DNA of 64,000 nucleotides, from positions 91,709,121-91,773,120 of the forward strand of contig CM030367.1 of the NCBI GenBank assembly GCA_017893485.1. Direction: 5' to 3'. Shown one piece after another: positions 23,633-35,803 of the stretch. This stretch comes from Hemerocallis citrina (lineage: Eukaryota; Streptophyta; Magnoliopsida; Asparagales; Asphodelaceae). Below the pieces are notes generated by a model. The model worked only from the letters and a program-made list of their open reading frames with translations. It was not told the origin of the DNA and did no database searches. The position numbers were made by a program, and so were the translations under genes. The first letter of the stretch is position 1. Every line of letters begins with the position of its first letter.

Positions 23633-25813
23633 CTATTGTTGTTGTTGTTGTTGTTGTTGTTGTTCTTCGGGCGAGTTGCTCCCACTTGTGGAACTTGATA
23701 GTGCTTTCCCTTGCGTTCTATCTTCAGCCTTCAGCCAGTCTTCTATGCAAACGAGCATCTCTAACGCCTCGGGCTTCAACTGATTCCTGTAATCAGATAG
23801 AACCCTGCCACTTGTAGAAAATGCACTATCAGAAGCAACTGTAGAGACAGTAGGAGTTAGTAAATCTTTAGCCATAATTGACAGAATACTAAAAGTGTGT
23901 TCATGTTCTTTCCACCATTGTAAAATATCTAGTGCAGAAAGAGTAGGCTCAGTATCCTGTTGGTTATACCAATTTAATTCATTTGGTTGATTAGTCCTAT
24001 GTTTTTTAGATTGAATTTGTTCAAGTAAACTAAATGTTCTATCACTAATTCTACTTTTACCCTTACCTTTAGAACTACCAGAAGAAGAACTAACTACAGA
24101 AGTTGTACTACTAGAAGCAAAACGTCTATCATAATAATCATACAAGTTATTTAACGTAGATTCAAACTGAACTAAAAAAGTAGCGCAATCAATTGTTAAT
24201 TCTACATTGTCCTCTAAATATCCAAAAAAACATTTGCATCAAATTCTTCGTACCTTCTAATTTGATACGGAGATCCATAACAGTAGCAACACAAACCAAC
24301 ATAGGAGGAGGAAAATAATACTTCAAAAATTTTTGAAATGCAGGTATTACAATGTCACTAATATAGGTATCATTTAACATTTCGTTAAATATTTGCATCA
24401 TGCTAACTAATTCAATAAAAATGCTACTAGAAGTAGATTCATATGTTTTTGAAAATTTTAAAGTTGCGGTTTTAAAAGGTTCTAAAAATTTCAACAAAGA
24501 TTCGGCAAAAAACCAATAGGGGGGAGTCATTTCAAAATTGTGCATATTTTTTGCGATACAAAAATTATTTACAACTTCATTATAATCGGTGACAACATTT
24601 AGTAAATCAAAAGTAGAATTCCATCGGTGTCTAACATCCTTTGGAAATTTTCTAAAAGGAACATTTCTAACCCTACACCAAGCTTTCCATTCTTGTAAAA
24701 TGCTTGGACTTAATGCAATAAAATGTACACAATTTTTAATTTTAACTATATATGGATCAGCTATTCTTAATGCATCTTGAACACATAAATTTATAATATG
24801 ACATGCACATCTAACATGAAAAATATTGTCAGATGGAGGGTTTAATACAGATTTTAAAGTAGTAATTGCTACATTATTGTTAGATGCATTATCAAAACTA
24901 ATAGCCATAATTTTATCACGAATATGAAAAACATCACAAATTTCTATAATACTGTTTGCTATTTCTGCGCCACTATGGGGATACGGCAACGCCGCAAGTG
25001 ATATGATTCTTTTTTGAAGAATCCAATCATTGTCGATCCAATGACAGGTTATTCCCATCGTTGGAATATTGTTCCCGTCCAACAATCCGAAGTTAAACTA
25101 ACCTTACAAGTTAAACTCCATAAAATTGCAATCAACGCGTCCTTCATTTCAACATACATTTTAAAACAATCCGATTTGCAAGTATTTCTCGGAATTCTTT
25201 TAAAATGAGGGCTTAAGGCCGTTTGATTAAAATTTTCCAAGTTCCTACTCTCGGGATAGGAAAATGGCAACTCTTCCTTAATGACTAATCGGGCCATTTC
25301 CCGACGAACAAGTTCGGGATCATAAGGGTGGCTATCTACTTGACCGGTCCTAGGGTTGATTTTTTGTTGGCCTTGTATTTGATCAAGAAGTTCTTTATGA
25401 TTATGTTGGATGTGTCTACTAATTGTACCGGTGCCGTCACCCCTCTTGAATTTTTATGTTTTACTACATGTTTTACACACTTTCAAATCTATACCCGGAG
25501 TATGTTCGTCCGGGATATAATCATAAAACTTATGCCAATCGCTAGTTTCTCCTCTACTTTTTCTACTACTACGGGGTTGTGTGGTTTCGGTTTGTTGTTG
25601 TTGTTCTTCTTCTTCTAATTGTATGTCTCCTACAACATCGTCGTGTGTACCCCATTGTTCCATAGTAGGATCAATGTAATCTTGGGCGGGCTCACTAGTT
25701 GGGACAATTGGTGGCCTACGTGAAGAGGAGGAGGAATCTTGTCCACTACGACCGCTACCGCGTGATCTAGATATAATGTGGTAATGTGCTAAAGTATGTA
25801 AAAAAATATACAA
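23633..25813 (-). pseudogene. hAT transposase, broken by one stop and two frameshifts
   Basis: In order the minus strand encodes: a BED-type zinc finger (CKTCSKT, then RHIQHNH), a region with TSDCWTG (first catalytic Asp), SFDNASNNN (second Asp), CACHIINLCVQDALR and VRHRWNSTFDLL, all standard for plant hAT proteins, and the C-terminal dimerisation domain (LDILQWWKEHEHTFSILS to LEMLVCIEDWL), ending in a poly-Gln tail from CAA repeats. Lesions: a TAA between the two halves of the BED finger near 25.43 kb, a frameshift right after TSDCWTG near 25.08 kb, and another near 24.23 kb before the dimerisation domain. The usual SE-FS glutamate is Asp here (ASDSAFST), a change at a catalytic position. 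The true N-terminus is uncertain. Confidence 0.88.
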
Positions 25814-26650
25814 TGTAGGAGCGGTGAATTATACAAAAAAAATCTAAAAAACAAGAGGGTTGAGATAGAGAAGTTCAAAAAACGAACAATAATTTTAACT
25901 ACAACGCAAAAAAAAAATTAACGAGAGAGATAGAGATATTTTGATACCGTTCACCGTGGAATACGCGTATGAAAAAAAAACCGTTAAAATAAGAATAGAA
26001 TTGAAAAGATGGAGGAGCGCTTTGCCGATTCCGCAATTGAAGAGTTGAGAAGAGGTTGAAATAGATTTGACGAGGGATGAAGAGAGTTGAAGACGTTGAA
26101 GACGTTGAATTTTGATTCCGATACGACCGAAATTCGATCGTGTATATGCCTCCTTGTTCTTTGTTTGATGAATACTACAATTGTTCAAAAATTCTTTACA
26201 AATGATGTATAATAGTAGAGAGAGTAAGAGAGTGAGGTGTGATTTTTTATGAAATTTTTGGGGATATTTATAGGCTAAATATGTTGGAAAAAACAAAAAA
26301 AAAACCAAAAAAAATACCCCAAGGTCCCCAACGGCTCAAAGAGCCGTTCTGTCCCAAGACAGAGCACACCAGCAGCGAACGGACGGAATTTCGACCGTTT
26401 GACCCGCGGGTCGACGGTCGACCCGTCACGGGTCGAACGGGTCGAAACCCGCGGGTTGGCGGGTCCAATTCGCGAGTTGGGCCGGGTTCGTGGGCCGGGT
26501 TTCGCAAGTCGAATTCGCGTAAATTGCGACCTGGTACTGTTCACCGGGTTCGACCAGAATCCGCCTAGCAACTAAGCGGGCCGGGTTGACGGGCCGGGTC
26601 GCAGGTGAATCGCCGATTGACCCGACCCAGTTGCCATCCCTACCTTAACA

Positions 26651-27013
26651 CCACTCTTTCCTTTATCATCGTCCTACACACACATTCTTTTTTAAAGTCA
26701 ATTTAATAAAATAATTATAAAAGAATATAGAAGAAAGATATACTGTGTTGTCAATACATGCTAAGAGAGAGATTGTTTAACATGTCAAAAATAAAACAGA
26801 TTTAACTAGTGAAATTATGATAGTAAAGGTGACCGAGCCCACCTTCAAACCAGCACCGATAGTTACTTTGGTAAACTATAATAAAATATTTTTATCATAT
26901 ACCTTAGCATTTCTTTAAAAAGAAGAAGAAAAAAGCAAGTAATTAAAAAAATATAGTATTCTATAAAAAGAAGTCAAATTCTACATCCATTTTAACGATA
27001 CCAAACAGTTACA
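26651..27013 (+). promoter_or_regulatory. 5' flank of the WD40 gene, TATA-like box at 26962
   Basis: AT-rich sequence with no gene. TATAAAA at 26962-26968 lies 46 bp upstream of the WD40 ATG and is the only promoter-like motif I would name. Confidence 0.4.
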
Positions 27014-28836
27014 ATGCAAGCAAAGACTAATGAAATCAGGTGCTATTGTGGTCCCCATTTCACGCCCTCCAAAAAGAAATCCAGCTTGTTCCCTCCATTA
27101 GCCGTTTCAAAAATATCCACCCTTCTTCCGTCAACTGTCTCCCAATCTCAAAGCAATATCATCTCCCAATCCCCCTCCCCTACAACCACCCCCTTGCGCC
27201 GTCCCCACAAATCCCTATCCGTCCTCTTCGACCATGCTGCCACCATTTCATGTCTTGCCCTCTGCAGCATGTTCCTCCTCTCCGCATCAACTAGCGATGA
27301 TATCATAATCTGGCAACAACCTCATCTCCGCCCCTTCACCCGCTTTGGCCACCCCGACCCCATGGGGAGTCCGGCTTCGTCAAATCCCTAGTCGCTATTA
27401 GCAACCTCGTCTTCTCCACTCACCACGATGCCAACATTCACGTTTGGAAACTCTCCTCCTCTAACACCGCTGCAGAATATGATGATAACGACAACAATAA
27501 CAACGATGTTTTCAAACTTATAGTCACCCTTCCCACCAAAAAGGACTACTGGGGCAAATTCGAACTCCTTAAATACGCCACCAACAACATCAAAACCACC
27601 CCTCGGAAATACTCTTCCCGCTGCCTCTGGATCGAGTATGCTGTTGGTATATGTCCTAGAGGCCAGCCTTATATTGACCTTTCTAGTTTACATTGTATTT
27701 TGACATTTAATTCATATATGAGACATATTATTTATTGTGTTGTTTATTGTGATTAAATAAACATAATAAAGTTCATAGAATAGTAGGTTCAATACCATGG
27801 GATATCAAGTACATGACTTGATTGTGAGATCCTATTGGCTGAAATCAAAACATTATTCTTAAATGTCCCTAGTCAAGTATTATTGTGAATTAGGACAACA
27901 ATAATACATAGCGACTAGCATGTGTGTAGACTGATGACCATATCTCACGGGCCATGGATATGAGATATCAAATCTTCACATGTGTACAGATTAGTGTAAT
28001 AATGTACTGGACTGACCCACCACGAGAACGCTGCATGGATCGTTACGTGAGTGCCATGAGCGATTCTCACAGTGACCATAGTGTATGTGGTCCTTTGACT
28101 TGAAGTCATTATGGTTCCTTACATGAGAAGTTATATGTTTTAATATTGTCAAACATTGTCTGTGATAAGATGATTATAAAGTCGGCTATTGAACATACTA
28201 TGAATTATGCGGAGGGATGTGAGTGACCTAGATATGATTTTCCCTCTTACATAATATGAGCAATATCTTCGGGCCCCTTGATTGAGTGAGATTGCAAAAT
28301 GCATGTTCATGCTTAAATGAGTCAATATGAGATATTGATCTCATTTATTTTAATAAGTCTACTCGGACATCAAGAAACCAAAGATTGAACTATACAAAGG
28401 TGGCATGTTACATGCCTTGTGGTCAATTAAGATATCTGGACAAAAGGACTAGACTTCATGGTAGCATTTGTTATGGATAGGTTATGTCAAATCACTGACA
28501 TTCTCGTTACTTAAGTAGCAGTGATGTATTGCTAGATATCACTCACTGTTTGTAACACTAAAATAGGATTTTAGTATTACTGTCAACGTAATGGAAACCA
28601 ACAGAATCACACATTTAGAATGGATCGAAATTTGGATTTAAATTCATAAGATGAATTTAATTGAGAATCTAAGTAATACTTGGACTCTCAATATTTGTTG
28701 GACAATTAATTAGATTGAATAAGCCAACTAAAATTAGAAGGCCCATACGTGAATCTGACATAGGTTAGATTGTGAGCCCGGAAGCCTCACTACTTTCTTA
28801 GGGTGGATTTTCTGATATATATATATATAGAGAAAT

Positions 28837-29180
28837 CTTCGGTTGCACACTACTTTGGTGAGCACTCCGTGAGCACTCATGAACTAGAGACCCTATGAAA
28901 AATCCGAACCGCTCATATTGTTCTATATGCCTTAGATAGCCTAACAATAAAAAATTAAGTAATTTGATGTTCATTTGCCCATGATTTACATCATCACAAA
29001 ATTGTATGGCTGAAAATTCTAACAGCATGATGGATGGGCAAATGAACTTCAAATTACTTGATTTTTTATTGTTAGGCTATCTAAGGCATATAGAACAATA
29101 TGAGCGGTTCGGATTTTTCATAGGGTCTCTAGTTCGGGAGTGCTCACGGAGTGCTCACCAAAAGTAGTGTGCAACCGAAG
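28837..29180. mobile_element. palindromic MITE, 344 bp
   Basis: Left arm 28837-28982 and right arm 29035-29180 are almost perfect inverted copies, starting CTTCGGTTGCACACTACTTT. A loop of about 50 bp separates them. TA-rich sequence flanks both sides, so the target duplication cannot be defined. No coding capacity; RNA from it would fold into a hairpin of about 145 bp. Confidence 0.85.
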
Positions 29181-29182
29181 GG

Positions 29183-29186
<4 letters not shown>

Positions 29187-29226
<40 letters not shown>
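29187..29226. repeat. (AT)n microsatellite
   Basis: TA-dinucleotide run at the right edge of the palindromic MITE. Confidence 0.9.
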
Positions 29227-29229
<3 letters not shown>

Positions 29230-30263
29230 ATGTATTTGTGGGAAAGTAACAAAAAAAATACTAGCCGTCACAGAAAGTGAGAGAGAGAGAGAGCAAAAGG
29301 AACATCCCCTTCCCGCAGCTAGCACCGCGAGGTGAGGGAGAGACCGATTTCATTGTTCGTTAGTGTGGATATCGTAGAGGCACCGCAACATTGCAGTGCT
29401 CGTGATTAGCAGATTGTTGAGACAGTCGTTCCATCGTTGAGGTAAAAACTCCTAACACGTTTTATGGTTTTCGTATGGATCCATGGTTGAGTTTTAGAAT
29501 TTTTTTATTTATTTCCGTTGCCTATTTACTCTGTGATAGACTTCGAAACCCAACACATGCTGCACCCATCTCTTGCCTTGCTGTTAGCAATGGATACATC
29601 ACATCTTCTCTGGTTTCGTGGGACAAACCCTCAAGATCTAGCAGGTTTCAAACCTTAAGTGCTTACAATCCATCAAAGCTCATGACGAGGCCGTCAACGC
29701 ACTTTTTGCTTATGATGGCCTAGTGTACTTAGTTGTTATGAATGTTCCATACAGTTAATCGCATGAGATAAAATTTTCAATTCTCTAGTAAACATTATTC
29801 ATGATTAATAAAGTTGTTTGAGTCATTTCAGTCATCATATGCTGCGTATTCTTATTTGTGTAATTTATTTACTGTTATGATTAACTTTAATGTGTTTAGG
29901 GCCATGATGAGATCATGTGAGTGAGACCTAAACTTAATATAATTATTCTAAAATGTTCATAGTCATAGGATTACTGAGATTGGACATCCGTAATTTCGAT
30001 AAGACCAGTACACCCATTATATGCTCTTAAGTAGAGGATAATTGATCTCACAATTATTTACTTAGAGACATTAATATAAGAGTGTAGGTGCTAAACGGTT
30101 TAGTTCACTGAACTGACTCTCTAAAAGAAATATCTAATGGAAGGTCTAAGTGAATGTCAATAGATAATTCCTTGGGTGATAGTGGATACAAATAATTTTA
30201 AGACATGAGATTGTCATAGCATTTTGCATCTGTCAATCTATGCTTTTGTTTATTTCTTAGCAT

Positions 30264-30990
30264 TGTTAGGGAATTCACTGTCTAGTTTAGTGGCGACAGA
30301 TCCTAATGATGAACAGTCAAACAAGTATAAACCAATCACACAAAGCACAAAATAATTTGTCTCAGTTCGGGCTAACCTAATCCGAGGGAGAAAGAAGGAA
30401 GATATTATTTCAACTACAAAAGATACAAAGTATTACACTCGCATCAAGAACATATCTATCTCTCAAGCCTCACTAAAAAATAGCCAGTTGTTTACAATGG
30501 AGAACTCTCAATTGCACTTATCAATGAAGTACACTCTTTTTTTGCTCATCAACTCTCAAAGTAGTTACATAAATATATATATAGAGAGATCTAGAGAAAC
30601 AATAGGTTGCTGTCTTGATACATAAGTCGTCTGATATTTTCTGAATAAAGAGACACACGATAAGAGCCATACGATCTAACTGGAAGATGAAGTTGGGTCC
30701 ACAAGATCACCCAGACCTAAGCCCAATAACAACCATAGCATCGGTGGTGGTCGACTGCCCAAAGTGGTAGTCGACCGCAATAGCTCAAATCCCAAACAGA
30801 GGTAAGATGGTCGGGGGTGCGGTTGACTGCCCCGCAGTCGACTATCCAAAGTGGACATTCGACTCCATATTGCTGGCTACTGCTATTACTGCTGTTGTCG
30901 CTTCTTCTCACAATGACTGCTTCAACCTCCTCGCTTCATCATCTTCTACTCATCATCAAACTACAAGTATGCAAGACATAAACCCCAACA
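30264..30990 (-). mobile_element. solo LTR, 727 bp, with paired GTCGACT palindromes
   Basis: Ends are TGTTAGGGAATTC and AACCCCAACA. A perfect 5-bp duplication AGCAT lies at 30259-30263 and 30991-30995. Orientation is probably minus, since the complement shows a polyadenylation-region-like run near 30.4 kb and starts TGTTGGGGTTT. Between 30749 and 30864 there are five GTCGACT-like octamers in groups 20-21 bp apart. No internal domain remains. Confidence 0.85.
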
Positions 30991-31794
30991 AGCATGACTT
31001 TCTAAGACATGTGTAGGGTATTATGGGCATAGTGAGGCTTTCATGGAAATGGGTGAGCAATCAATAAGGAATCGATCACTTCTATTAGAAGAAATTAATG
31101 TCCAATGAGATTCTTTAAAGTGTTGTCCTCGGGAAGTCTTCAGCAGTAGTAAAATGAATTTCAGAAATGATTTTCTAAGTATTCATTTGATGTAACCACT
31201 AACGTATCAGACACATATGATTAAGTGGTTGGGGTGTGACGTTAATCCGTACCCTAAACTTTTTCAGAACATTGTATGATCGGATGATTTAATTGTACGG
31301 AAAATAATTACTAAAGGGTACAATTGATTTCAGTAATCATACTCACATTATCTGGTAGTCATGACACTTTTCTAGATGTCATTAATGACTTGAGTAGAAA
31401 TAAAGAAGTTTAATTTATTCACTGTCGGCTTAATGTGACAAGCCTTTTTCTTGGAAAATATAATGTGTAATTTTATTTGATAGATTTTTGAATCGAATAA
31501 TTTGATATATGAAGATATATTAAATATGACAAATAGTTCTGCTAGCATGAAATGTCATATCGTTGTCAATTTGTTTATGAGGTAAATAAATTTTGTTCAT
31601 CATGATTAAATAATGAATACTCTCTTTAGAATATTTAAATAATTTGAATATTTGAATTCATAACTAATAGATATTTGAGATGATATAATATCTTAAATAA
31701 GAGATCTAAAGATATCTCATTATGGTCAATAATTATATTGACAAATATTTTGTGAAAATCTTTTGTGATTACATACCATATACTTTCAATCCTC

Positions 31795-31802
31795 TATAAA
31801 TA
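31795..31802 (+). promoter_or_regulatory. TATA box of Copia-1 LTR
   Basis: TATAAATA within 'cctctataaataggg', in a suitable place for the LTR promoter. Confidence 0.6.
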
Positions 31803-32152
31803 GGGAAGAAGAGTTCTTCCTCTATAGAGAAGAGATAGACTCATTTTCATATTAATAAAAAAAAAAAAAAAAAAAAAAAGAGAGAGAAAGAACGACAGTA
31901 TTCTAAAAAAGGTTTGGTGTGGATCACCATCGGAGGACGAACACTTGGGCGCCTTATTACTGAAACCACCGCGAAGGAGTTCTTGGCATCGGTGAAAGGT
32001 AATCCAAAAATCATTTATTTTGATTTAATTCATTGGATTCATAAGGATTCTGGCTACTGGAAAATTTTTGTATTGCAATGTTGTTTGGGCGATTAGATCG
32101 CTTCCGTTGCGTGCATTAGACACCTAAATAAACCTTAGTTTTTCTCTTCAAC

Positions 32153-32164
32153 TGATATTAGAGC
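32153..32164 (+). other. Copia-1 primer-binding site
   Basis: TGATATTAGAGC differs by two transitions from TGGTATCAGAGC, the initiator-Met tRNA site used by many copia elements, and starts two bases after the LTR end. Confidence 0.75.
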
Positions 32165-33911
32165 ATACTTTGAATCAACTTTTAAGATCTGCATGCTGTT
32201 ATTGTGATAATTGAAACGTTCATATCATATTAATTGATTAATCTAAATATATTAGATCTAAACGGTTTAGAATAGTTATCATAATAAATAGAATTATTCT
32301 ATTTTTATGAAAATGATATTAAATAATTTAAATTAATAATATTCATGAGATTATTGATTATGTAAACAAAAAACAAAAAAATGTTCACGGGTTCTTGGGT
32401 TGTTCGTGTCGGCTGGGTCAGGTTGATTTTGGATTTAGCACATACCCATTTGAAGGGTACTTGCGCACGTAATGTGCACGTAGGAATGACGAGTGAGGGT
32501 CGGTCGGGTTGGATAGGCTATGGATATGGATTTTATAAATCCAAATACGCTTTCACCCAAGCACGTGCTAAGCACATGCATATGGTGATGGGGAGCGGGT
32601 CGGGTGGGGTTTCGTGTGAAACAGATTGGATTCGATCTAGTCCACCAGTCCAACACGTGCAGGGCACGTGCGGAGGAAGGGAAAGGTTCTAGACGGGTTA
32701 GGGATCAGGTTCGAGTATGGGTCCGGATGTGATCTTACCCGCTCTAATTTGACCTAAACTTGTTTTTTGTTTTTTGTTTTTTTACGTATTCTATTTTTTG
32801 TTTTTGTTTTTGTTTTTGTTTAATTAATTAATTTCTATTAATTTCTTTTTTACACATTAGGGATTTATTAGAAATTTCATATTAGATTAATAACAAAGGT
32901 TATTTACATTAATATGTTGTTGTCACAATTTGAATAGCATGCATGTTTAAGTTTATTTTTCATTGTTCATGTGATAACCATGTAAAATACTAGTTATTTA
33001 ATTTGTAATCATATCAATTAATTTATTTCAATCATGTGATGAATAAGAGATAAAGTTAATTTTTTTAAATCCATTAAATATTCATAAGATGAATGGGAAT
33101 AACAAGTTGTTGTTTAATTTATCATTTCATTCATATTATAGTAATTCATAACATGAATGATTATTTATATATATTTGATGGATTAAACTCTAAGGATGAT
33201 TGTGACATTATTATGTTAGTGTAGACAATTTATTCATTATTCATCTAAAAATATCGGCTGTCATTAATTAGATTAATGTACTTAATAAAATACCATCAGG
33301 TTAAATATTAGTTCTAATAGCCAATACATTAAGAATGTAGGTCATGCCTTCTATCGTGGTAAGAAATAGTGCATGTCAGTGATTGCGATGGGTTTGTTGT
33401 GCACACACGGGGCCTATCATGAAAATTAGTATGATGTTTTCTTATTGTAAAGTATATGTGATATACAGATGTATAAACACAAAAACGTTATCATTTTGTT
33501 GTGCACACACAAGGGTGATTTCTTTTTCGTGGAATACATCGGATGATGGGTTGACTTAACAAAAATTTTATACATTGTTGTGCACACACAAAGCTGTAAT
33601 TATCTTATTGGCTAAAATAAATAGAAGTTATATGAGATGTAATTGGTAACAGTTACCTACCCATGGACCCGTTAAGGTTGGTCATGCACACATGGAGCCT
33701 TAATAGGATAAATAGGATTCTATATTCTCACTAGGAAATCATCCAATGATGTTTCCCATTTTCACTTAGAGAATTGTGGAACTCGATAAATTTAGTGGGG
33801 GACATAAACTATTTTAATAACAATACCTCACAAGTTTATGTGTAATTATCATGAATAATTATTGATCTGTGTATTTATGCTCTCTAGTTGATGTTTTTTT
33901 ATAGATATATC
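32165..33911 (+). other. Copia-1 untranslated leader with GTGCAC repeats
   Basis: About 1.75 kb without a credible gene separates the primer site from gag. Four copies of a TTGTTGTGCACACACAAGG-like word lie at about 33394, 33496, 33574 and 33679. A GC-richer island at 32380-32760 has an open frame with no protein features. Confidence 0.6.
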
Positions 33912-34652
33912 ATGTCTACTTCGCTATCACTGCGCGACATACTTGATGCCAACAAGCTAACCAGATCAAACTTGGTTGATTGGTTAAGGAACTTGAGAAT
34001 TATTCTCACTCAGGAGAAGATCCCCTACATACTTGATTCTTCTGCTATTGAAGCACCAGTAGAACTAGATGCAACAAGAGGAGATTTCTGGTTATGAGAA
34101 GTGAAAAAGTGATAGCATCCAAGCTCAATCTATTATGTTGGCTTCCATGGGCAATGAGTTGCAAAGACAGCATGAACACATGGATACTAGGTCCATTCTG
34201 CTTCACCTCAAGGAGTTGTATGGTGAACAAAGTAGAACTGCAAGATATGAGTTATCAAAGCAGCTTTTTTGCATGAGAATGACTGAAGGCACCCCCATTC
34301 ACACCCACGTGCTGAAAATGATTAACCTCATTGAAGAACTGGGTAGGTGGAATGTTGCGATGGATGGAGAACCAAGTCAGGACTTGATACTCCAATCGTT
34401 GCTTGATTTGTTTTCACAATTTATCATCAATTTCCACATGAACGAGTTGGATGTAACGTTCCCGACCAACTGAACATGTTGAAAACCACTGAGGGCCACC
34501 TTAAGAAGGATAAGGGTCAAGTAATGGTCATGTAAAGAGCCTCTAAGAAGAAGGGAAAAGGGCGCAAGCAATTTGCTCCAAAGAAAAAGATGATGAAAAA
34601 GATAGGTGGTAATAAGTAAGAGAAAAATGAGTTCGACAAAGGCATGTGTTTC
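33912..34652 (+). pseudogene. Copia-1 gag, broken
   Basis: Starts MSTSLSLRDILDANKLTRSN and has the copia Gag (UBN2-type) pattern: LVDWLRNLRIILTQEKIPYI, then ILLHLKELYGEQSRTARYEL and NLIEELGRWNVAMDGEP. A frameshift near 34089, a TGA in place of a Trp soon after, a second frameshift near 34465, and stops near 34533 and 34617 break it. It ends in a Lys-rich region and runs into the first Cys of a zinc knuckle, where the Tat element is inserted at 34653. Confidence 0.82.
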
Positions 34653-35258
34653 TGTTGCCGCTAAATTTGGTGTGGGGGCAAGCAGATAGTATTTGTGGAT
34701 TCTTAGGGAAACTGAATAGTAAACCTGTATACCTGTTCCGTCGGGGTTTGATCGTCACTCCCGTCGTACACCTGCAAAAAGTGCAAAACACCGGGGTTGT
34801 TCCCGGTGACGCACCCTCCGACGCTCAAGTCAGTAATCTAGGAAGACTATGAAAGAGCGCAAAAACTGGAGAAAGATTGATTACCTCTTAATGGAGATGG
34901 ATGGGAGGTATTTAGAGGCGTCTTGGGGAACAAATTAGGAATGTGATCCCCGTGATCTGATAAGGAATATTCTCCTTGTAAACAGATTAGGAATGTAATC
35001 CCTAATAGGCATGAATTAGGGCCGTTGATTAGGATCTAATCAGAAACCCTAATTCTATCTCTCTGATCGGGCTTTATTGCTGGTTGAAACCCGCACCCGA
35101 TTGAAGTGGATCCGTTTGTGGGTCATTGGGTCTTTAACGAAGAGACCCAATACCCATCTCAGGCCCATTGGTGGATGAAATTACCGTTTTACCCCTGGGC
35201 TTCAAGATTCGTGCCTGATTTGGACGGTTCCGATTAATCCCCATTTTTAGCCATATCA
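34653..35258 (-). repeat. Tat LTR (3' LTR on minus strand), 606 bp
   Basis: Pairs with 46694-47292. Its TATA sequence is altered (TATTTAGA on the plus strand where the other LTR has TATTTATA). Confidence 0.92.
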
Positions 35259-35276
35259 CGAGCCCCCCACTCCTGA
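35259..35276 (-). other. Tat polypurine tract
   Basis: On the minus strand AGGAGTGGGGGGCTCG lies directly before the LTR start TGATATGG. Confidence 0.75.
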
Positions 35277-35803
35277 AGACTGAGCTTGGTCAGCCTTTGA
35301 GGAGTAGTTTTACTGTTTTAATGGCTGGTGGAGTTGTATCGGAGCCCAAATGGAAAGTTTTTGAATTTTGAAGGAGGTAGTGTGGTGATTTCAAGTGGAT
35401 TTATCTCGGAGTCGCTCCTGAGCTCTTATGGTCATGTGGTGTTCTTGCAGGGATTTTCTTTTAACTCTGCGAAGTGTCAATTCGTCGTTCGGGGGCCTTA
35501 GAAGATTATTCTTGGCAATAATTGCTTGCTTGGAGGCTAGAGAATGCCTCCCCATCTTCGCAACTACTTCCCAAGAGTCCTTCTTTAATTTCCCGAATTT
35601 TTGATTGTTTTTTCGCGATCCCTTGGTGGAGGGGCCGGCCGTTTTCCTCCGTTGTGTGGTCCACAGGCTTGTTTCACACTTCTGACCCCCTCTAGAGCTC
35701 GCTGACTAGGGGGCCGAGGTCTGTAGGCAGTTCGGCGCCTCTTTCTTAAGAGGAGAGGGACCTCGGCTCGGTCGTGAGTGCTGAGAGGGAGTTCGGCGAG
35801 GTC

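Larger units (their letters stand above)
23083..26642 (-). mobile_element. hAT transposon, 3.56 kb
   Basis: The ends are inverted: TAGGGATGGCGAACGGGTCG on the left and the complement of TAGGGATGGCAACTGGGTCG on the right. An exact 8-bp duplication CCTTAACA lies at 23075-23082 and 26643-26650, the size made by hAT transposases. Both subterminal regions are crowded with GGGCCGGGCC and CGGGTCGAACGGGT words, the kind of subterminal repeat hAT transposases bind. Exact target duplication suggests a not very old insertion, though the gene is broken. Confidence 0.92.
27642..29555 (+). mobile_element. copia-type solo LTR, 1.91 kb, inside the WD40 gene
   Basis: Starts TGTTGGTATATGTCC and ends AACCCAACA, so the termini are inverted (TGTTGG/CCAACA). 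Flanks are TATGC (27637-27641) and CATGC (29556-29560), one transition apart; the right copy keeps the coding CAT that fits the WD40 protein. No internal domain remains. A palindromic MITE (28837-29180) is nested inside, leaving about 1.57 kb of LTR. Confidence 0.85.
27014..29733 (+). pseudogene. JINGUBANG-like WD40 repeat protein, interrupted by two copia elements
   Basis: The plus strand encodes WD40 blades like those of plant JINGUBANG proteins, usually intronless and about 400-450 residues: ATISCLALCSMFLLSAST with DDIIIW, then FVKSLVAISNLVFSTHHDA with IHVWKL, then a longer linker to 27641. A solo LTR (27642-29555) then splits the codon after LWIE. The protein resumes at 29556 with HAAPISCLAVSNGYI, a degraded W-D-K blade, and SIKAHDEAVNALFAYDGLVY, and is cut at 29733 by the copia LTR starting at 29734. 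Further damage: a frameshift near 27355, a 1-bp deletion near 29626 and a Trp-to-TAG change shortly after it. The remaining C-terminal blades should lie beyond Copia-1, outside the window. JINGUBANG in Arabidopsis restrains pollen germination; this copy's former role is unknown. Confidence 0.8.
29734..32150 (+). mobile_element. Copia-1 5' LTR (contains a nested solo LTR)
   Basis: Starts TGTTATGAATGTTCC where the WD40 gene breaks off. The first 430 bp are homologous to 61131-61420, with roughly 15% divergence by eye. It ends CTCTTCA at 32150, two bases before a primer-binding site. A TATAAATA box at 31795-31802 and an A-run at about 31856-31879 lie in the downstream half, as expected for U3/R. 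Removing the solo LTR at 30264-30995 leaves about 1.69 kb. The 5-bp left flank is TTAGT (29729-29733); the right partner is outside the window. That this LTR and the one at 61131 belong to one element is inferred from order and strand. Confidence 0.7.

Noticed and set aside
32381..32692. 103-codon frame in a GC-richer island
   Set aside because: Odd composition, no domain, and located in the untranslated leader of Copia-1.
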